Below, piece after piece: positions 5,724-8,022 of a stretch of DNA of 8,022 nucleotides. This DNA comes from Syntrophobacterales bacterium (GTDB lineage Bacteria > Desulfobacterota > Syntrophobacteria > BM002): positions 1 through 8,022 of the forward strand of contig JAUWKY010000094.1 of assembly GCA_030613915.1 (NCBI GenBank), in the 5' to 3' direction. A model generated the notes under the pieces. The model was not told the DNA's origin. It did no database searches and saw only the letters and a list, made by a program, of their open reading frames with translations. A program made the position numbers and the translations under genes. Each line of letters starts with the position of its first letter. The stretch's first letter is position 1.

Positions 5724-6890
5724 TTAATATAGAAACATCGGTTTTCCCATTACATGGCGGACTTTTGGCCGGTATTGCTCCGTATCGTACAGCTCTCTAA
5801 CGTCCACTCTCTTCTGTCCGGCTGTAATGGTGCTCATGGGTACGTCCGTGTAAATTCCCTGGGTGAGGGAGACCATGCGACCGCTCACTTTCTTGAGCAC
5901 CAGGTCGATGGCCATGTTGGCATAGTTCACTGCAACCATCAAATCTAGAGAATCAGGCGCACCACTGCGCATCAGGTAGGAAAGCTGCTGGTAGATAATA
6001 TTTTGACCGGTCAGTTGCTTGAGAACTGCACCCGTTTGCATCCCAATTCCACCCAGTTTGCGATGACCATAGGCGTCCGCCTCGCCAGACAGCAACACTT
6101 CACCGCTCACCATCCTGGCTCCCTCGCTGATGGTAAGCATGGCATAGTTGCTGGGATTGGCCTGTTTATCCTCCATGATCAGGCGGGAAAGTTTTTCCGG
6201 GTCAAAAGGAACCTCAGATATTATGGCTCGATCCACACTTGCTAAATACGCTGCTATCAGGGAGGTTTCTCCACAATAGCGGCCAAAGAGCTCAATTACG
6301 GCAATGCGTTCGTGGGAACCGGTGGAGGTGCGAAGCGAGTGGATAAAATTAACACTTCTGGTCACAGCGGTGGAAAAACCAATGCAATAGTCGGTGCCGT
6401 GGACATCGTTGTCCATGGTTTTGGGAATAGCCACCGCAGGGAAGCCTTCTTCATGGAGACGCTCCCCGTAACTGAGGGTGTCATCTCCGCCAATGGGAAT
6501 CAGTACATCGATGCCCAGGTGCTCCAGGTTGCTGAGGACATGCGCGGTAAAATCGTTGAGTTCGTCCTCTTTTGCTTGCCCTTTAAGGAATTCCGGTACG
6601 TTCTCGTATTTGACTTTCCCCGGATTTGTTCTCGAGGTGTGGAGATGGGTGCCTCCGGAGCGATCTATGGTGCGAACCCTTGCTCTGTCCAGTTCTACAA
6701 TATTTTTCTCTTTACTCTCGGGGTCGTCGGGGTTGAACTCGAGGAGACCTGCCCAACCTCTTCGGATTCCTACTACATTGAGGCCCTCCTCGATACCGCG
6801 GTAAACCACTGCTTTGATACATGGGTTCAGCCCGGGCACGTCGCCACCGCCCGTAAGTATCCCTATAGTCAAAGGCTTCTTCGCTGCCAT
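5724..6890 (-). CDS. 6-phosphofructokinase, probably pyrophosphate-dependent
   Basis: A 388-residue PFK-A superfamily enzyme that phosphorylates fructose 6-phosphate to fructose 1,6-bisphosphate in glycolysis. The N-terminal phosphate loop is [10 protein letters not shown] (13-22). The donor-site motif is GGDD (134-137), and the catalytic loop is PKTMDND (156-162), with catalytic base D160. GRYCG (203-207) and SEG (255-257) contact the sugar phosphate. ATP enzymes such as E. coli PfkA have Gly at the D137 and K157 positions (GGDG and PGTIDND). Asp plus Lys is the signature of PPi-dependent enzymes, which work reversibly. Length is normal and nothing looks truncated. The ATG at 6890 has a strong Shine-Dalgarno sequence (AGGGAG, 7 nt upstream). 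The ATPase gene follows 83 bp downstream and may be co-transcribed, although there is no functional link. Family is near certain; donor specificity is inferred from the motifs. Confidence 0.96.
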   Translation of the reverse strand: MAAKKPLTIGILTGGGDVPGLNPCIKAVVYRGIEEGLNVVGIRRGWAGLLEFNPDDPESKEKNIVELDRARVRTIDRSGGTHLHTSRTNPGKVKYENVPEFLKGQAKEDELNDFTAHVLSNLEHLGIDVLIPIGGDDTLSYGERLHEEGFPAVAIPKTMDNDVHGTDYCIGFSTAVTRSVNFIHSLRTSTGSHERIAVIELFGRYCGETSLIAAYLASVDRAIISEVPFDPEKLSRLIMEDKQANPSNYAMLTISEGARMVSGEVLLSGEADAYGHRKLGGIGMQTGAVLKQLTGQNIIYQQLSYLMRSGAPDSLDLMVAVNYANMAIDLVLKKVSGRMVSLTQGIYTDVPMSTITAGQKRVDVRELYDTEQYRPKVRHVMGKPMFLY

Positions 6891-6922
6891 AATTTCTCTC
6901 CCTTTAAGAGATTACAGTGAGA

Positions 6923-6938
6923 GTACACCTCAGTGCAC
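6923..6938. promoter_or_regulatory. Near-perfect dyad in the phosphofructokinase leader
   Basis: The sequence gtacac-ctca-gtgcac is a 6-bp dyad with one mismatch and a 4-nt spacer. It sits 33 bp upstream of the start codon, between the start and the proposed promoter. It could be an operator or a small leader hairpin, or chance. Confidence 0.25.
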
Positions 6939-6986
6939 CCGTCTAATCACAAAATCTTGCGCGTGTCATTGAAATAGGTGCTCTCA

Positions 6987-7015
6987 ATTTAATCTGAATT
7001 AGGCGGTATAGTCAA
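6987..7015 (-). promoter_or_regulatory. Candidate sigma70 promoter for phosphofructokinase
   Basis: On the - strand, TTGACT (-35, + strand 7010-7015, 5 of 6 to consensus) is followed after exactly 17 bp by TTAAAT (-10, 6987-6992, 4 of 6). The predicted start, near 6980, would give a leader of about 90 nt. It is the best-spaced box pair in the gap. Confidence 0.45.
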
Positions 7016-7032
7016 TAAAAATGGGGAGTGTA

Positions 7033-7056
7033 GATTGCGGATTTGGGAAGGCATAG
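7033..7056 (+). repeat. 24-bp direct repeat, copy 1
   Basis: It begins gattgcggatttgggaaggc and is identical to 7305-7328, 272 bp away. The A/T-rich inverted repeat lies between the two copies. It leads straight into gcatagg-type words. Confidence 0.85.
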
Positions 7057-7086
7057 GGCATAGGGCATGGGGCATGGCGCTATGCC
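7051..7086 (+). repeat. Short 7-bp word array ending in a hairpin
   Basis: Degenerate 7-bp words (gcatagg, gcatagg, gcatggg, gcatggc) are followed by a 5-bp stem, ggcat/atgcc (7071-7086, 6-nt loop). Confidence 0.65.
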
Positions 7087-7090
7087 GTTG

Positions 7091-7124
7091 GAGGTTGGAG
7101 GAGCGCTTCGCTTGAGGTTGGAGG
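7091..7124 (+). repeat. Phrase pair gaggttggagg split by a GCTTCGC insert
   Basis: Two exact copies of gaggttggagg (7091-7101 and 7114-7124) flank a 12-bp insert, agcgcttcgctt, with self-complementary ends (agcg/cgct). Confidence 0.7.
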
Positions 7125-7144
7125 CAAAAGTTAATGTAACTTAC

Positions 7145-7302
7145 AAATCACAAAACCCAAATAACAAACAAATAACAATGACCCAAATTCAAAATTTCAA
7201 ACGTTCACATCATATTAAAGAGAGATTTCCAATCTATGTTTGGGTCATTGAGTATTGGAATTTGAGATTTGTTTGTAATTTGGTGCTTGGGATTTGAGAT
7301 TT
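7145..7302. repeat. A/T-rich imperfect inverted repeat (about 158 bp)
   Basis: The left half, 7145-7190, is close to the reverse complement of the right half, 7238-7302, with gaps. The strongest pairs are caatgacccaaa/tttgggtcattg (7176-7187/7239-7250, perfect 12 bp) and ataacaaacaaat/atttgtttgtaat (7161-7173/7268-7280, 12 of 13). The right arm ends in a phrase (7278-7300) identical over 23 bp to 374-396. Words of the type aaatcccaagcaccaaat are, from memory, frequent in Desulfobacterota-like metagenomic genomes. Confidence 0.75.
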
Positions 7303-7304
7303 CG

Positions 7305-7328
7305 GATTGCGGATTTGGGAAGGCATAG
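7305..7328 (+). repeat. 24-bp direct repeat, copy 2
   Basis: Identical to 7033-7056. It is again followed by catgggg-type words, so the flanking phrase order is also kept. Confidence 0.85.
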
Positions 7329-7391
7329 AACATGGGGTATGGAGTACAGGGTAAAGTTATATTTAAGATCCCCTACCCTATGCTCTATGCC
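7322..7391. repeat. Inverted repeat downstream of the small basic gene
   Basis: Arms 7322-7342 and 7371-7391 match as reverse complements at 18 of 21 positions around a 28-nt loop. The repeat starts 10 bp past the stop of the small - strand gene and could fold in its 3' untranslated RNA. No T-run follows. Confidence 0.65.
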
Positions 7392-7401
7392 TTATTTCTT
7401 C

Positions 7402-7659
7402 CTATAGACCCAAACGAGCAAACCATGTGCCCCCGCGTGCCGCACGGTTTTCTTTATGAATCCGTTCGACCTTCTGCTCGTAGTATTTCTTGCACTGTTT
7501 GATAAAGTACTGGGATTTTCTCTGATTAGAAAGTCCCACTTTATCGAAGGGTGCATCCCAACATCCCAGTTTTAAAAGAGTCGGGTCCAAATTTGGTGTT
7601 TTCAGCAATCTAATTTTGCTTTCGTAATACGAGATTTCACCAATGCGTTTCCTTTTCAT
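7402..7659 (-). CDS. Small basic protein of unknown function
   Basis: An 85-residue, Lys/Arg-rich protein that I do not recognise. It begins MKRKRIGEISYYESKIRLLK and has a middle segment LLKLGCWDAPFDKVG. A charged, probably helical stretch rich in Lys, Tyr and Gln follows (about 47-72), and the end reads ARGGTWFARLGL. It has two cysteines (about 33 and 56), too few for a zinc finger alone, and no signal peptide or membrane segment. Two things favour a real gene: a strong purine-rich Shine-Dalgarno sequence (GAGGGGGGG, + strand 7663-7671, just upstream of the ATG) and a plausible -10/-35 pair upstream. It could bind nucleic acid or be a remnant of a larger gene; neither can be shown here. It is flanked by repeat DNA on both sides. 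Confidence 0.5.
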   Translation of the reverse strand: MKRKRIGEISYYESKIRLLKTPNLDPTLLKLGCWDAPFDKVGLSNQRKSQYFIKQCKKYYEQKVERIHKENRAARGGTWFARLGL

Positions 7660-7688
7660 CTTCCCCCCCTCACCCTGTCATGTATCTT

Positions 7689-7716
7689 ATTGTATACACA
7701 GGTAAAGATGCCACAA
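7689..7716 (-). promoter_or_regulatory. Candidate promoter for the small basic gene
   Basis: On the - strand, TACAAT (-10, + strand 7689-7694, 5 of 6) is preceded 16 bp upstream by TTGTGG (-35, 7711-7716, 3 of 6). The start codon is about 30 bp from the -10 box. Confidence 0.35.
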
Positions 7717-7830
7717 GCCCTCTAAAGCGACAATTCTGCTGAAATACCAAATACTTATCAAATTCAACTCATTTCGGATGTCTCTAATTACTGCAACCAG
7801 TGTGCCAGAAAGGTAGAGGACGGAGGACAG

Positions 7831-7980
7831 AGGTCGGAGATCAGCCGCCTTCGCCTGGGGGCTTCGGCGCGCCAAGGAGGTCGGAGATCAGCCGCCTTCG
7901 CCTGATGGCTTCGGCGCGCCAAGGAGGTCAGAGATCAGCCGCCTTCGCCTGATGGCTTCGGCGCGCCAAGGAGGTCAGAG
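7831..7980 (+). repeat. 47-bp tandem repeat, three full copies plus a partial
   Basis: Units are 7831-7877, 7878-7924 and 7925-7971, and a fourth begins at 7972 and decays into gacagaaggc words. Units differ at very few positions (aggtcgg or aggtcag; cctgggg or cctgatg). Each has a low-complexity part (aggtcggagatc) joined to a GC-rich part, which contains gccgccttcgcc, ggcttcggc and the palindrome ggcgcgcc. The GC-rich part can fold with gcc/ggc pairs around a tgat loop. Confidence 0.9.
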
Positions 7981-7997
7981 GACAGAAGGCAGAATAC

Positions 7998-8022
7998 TAA
8001 ATCCCAAATCCCAAGCATCAAA
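7998..8022 (-). repeat. Copy of the aatttggtgcttgggattt phrase, reverse orientation, cut by the window edge
   Basis: Read on the - strand it is tttgatgcttgggatttggg and following bases. It shares gcttgggattt with the 23-bp phrase at 374-396 and 7278-7300. It is probably the first arm of another inverted repeat like 7145-7302. Confidence 0.5.

Larger units (their letters stand above)
7016..7401. repeat. 386-bp intergenic region made of phrase repeats
   Basis: No gene is supported here. Its parts in order are a copy of a 24-bp direct repeat (7033-7056), 7-bp words of the type gcatagg/gcatggg (7051-7086), a gaggttggagg pair (7091-7101 and 7114-7124), a large A/T-rich inverted repeat (7145-7302), the second copy of the 24-bp repeat (7305-7328), and a further inverted repeat (7322-7391). 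Confidence 0.75.
7660..8022. other. 363-bp gene-free right end
   Basis: It holds the leader and candidate promoter of the small basic gene (7660-7716), an ordinary stretch with nothing recognisable (about 7717-7810), the 47-bp tandem array (7831-7980) and a phrase repeat running off the edge (7998-8022). Confidence 0.6.

Noticed and set aside
410..6890. A novel defence or conflict system
   Set aside because: The genes are a standard two-component pair, an assembly ATPase and a glycolytic enzyme; no nuclease, toxin, reverse transcriptase or other effector is encoded.
6312..6920. 202-codon + strand frame opposite phosphofructokinase
   Set aside because: It is fully antisense to a clear conserved gene, with no recognisable domain; it is a shadow of PFK codon usage.
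7067..7297. 76-codon + strand frame in the repeat region
   Set aside because: It is made of phrase-repeat and palindrome sequence; its residues reflect the repeats.
7687..7875. 62-codon - strand frame near the right end
   Set aside because: Its start lies inside the 47-bp tandem array, it has no Shine-Dalgarno sequence, and it overlaps the candidate promoter of the small basic gene.
7831..7980. Possible CRISPR array
   Set aside because: The 47-bp units are contiguous and alike throughout, with no unique spacers and no cas genes nearby.

Overview
The window looks like chromosomal DNA from an uncultured Gram-negative bacterium, most plausibly a Desulfobacterota-type (deltaproteobacterial) lineage. 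The pointers are single-domain receiver proteins, a receiver-PAS-PAS-kinase hybrid with an AHGVKN histidine box, a GAF-tagged PilB/GspE ATPase, a phosphofructokinase with pyrophosphate-type residues, and gene gaps packed with short word-like repeats. I could not search a database, so the taxonomy is an inference.

Layout. The + strand carries only the last 56 codons of an ACT-domain protein, probably aspartate kinase (2-172). Everything else is on the - strand. In order of transcription these genes are a small basic protein of unknown function (7659-7402), 6-phosphofructokinase (6890-5724), the GAF-PilB/GspE ATPase (5640-3370), a stand-alone receiver protein (2992-2600), and the receiver-PAS-PAS-histidine kinase (2290-410). 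The kinase is convergent with the ACT-domain gene.

How the genes may work together. The stand-alone receiver and the hybrid kinase lie next to each other on the same strand and could form one phosphorelay. The ATPase upstream has its own GAF sensor domain and would power type IV pilus or type II secretion assembly. No pilC, pilT or pilin gene is in view. The phosphofructokinase has the Asp and Lys found in PPi-dependent enzymes, which fits energy-limited anaerobic metabolism.

Intergenic DNA. Almost every gap is built of a different kind of repeat. 173-409 and 7016-7401 hold diverged phrase repeats arranged as inverted arms, 5657-5722 is a palindrome, 3060-3245 is a GC-rich interspersed repeat, and 7831-7980 is a 47-bp tandem array. 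The clearest mobile DNA is a 197-bp element (2371-2567) with perfect 23-bp inverted ends and a possible TA target duplication, lying between the receiver gene and the kinase gene. Small GC-rich inserts rich in GCTTCGC or hairpins interrupt several of the repeats. I see no CRISPR array, tRNA, rRNA, toxin-antitoxin pair or defence gene.
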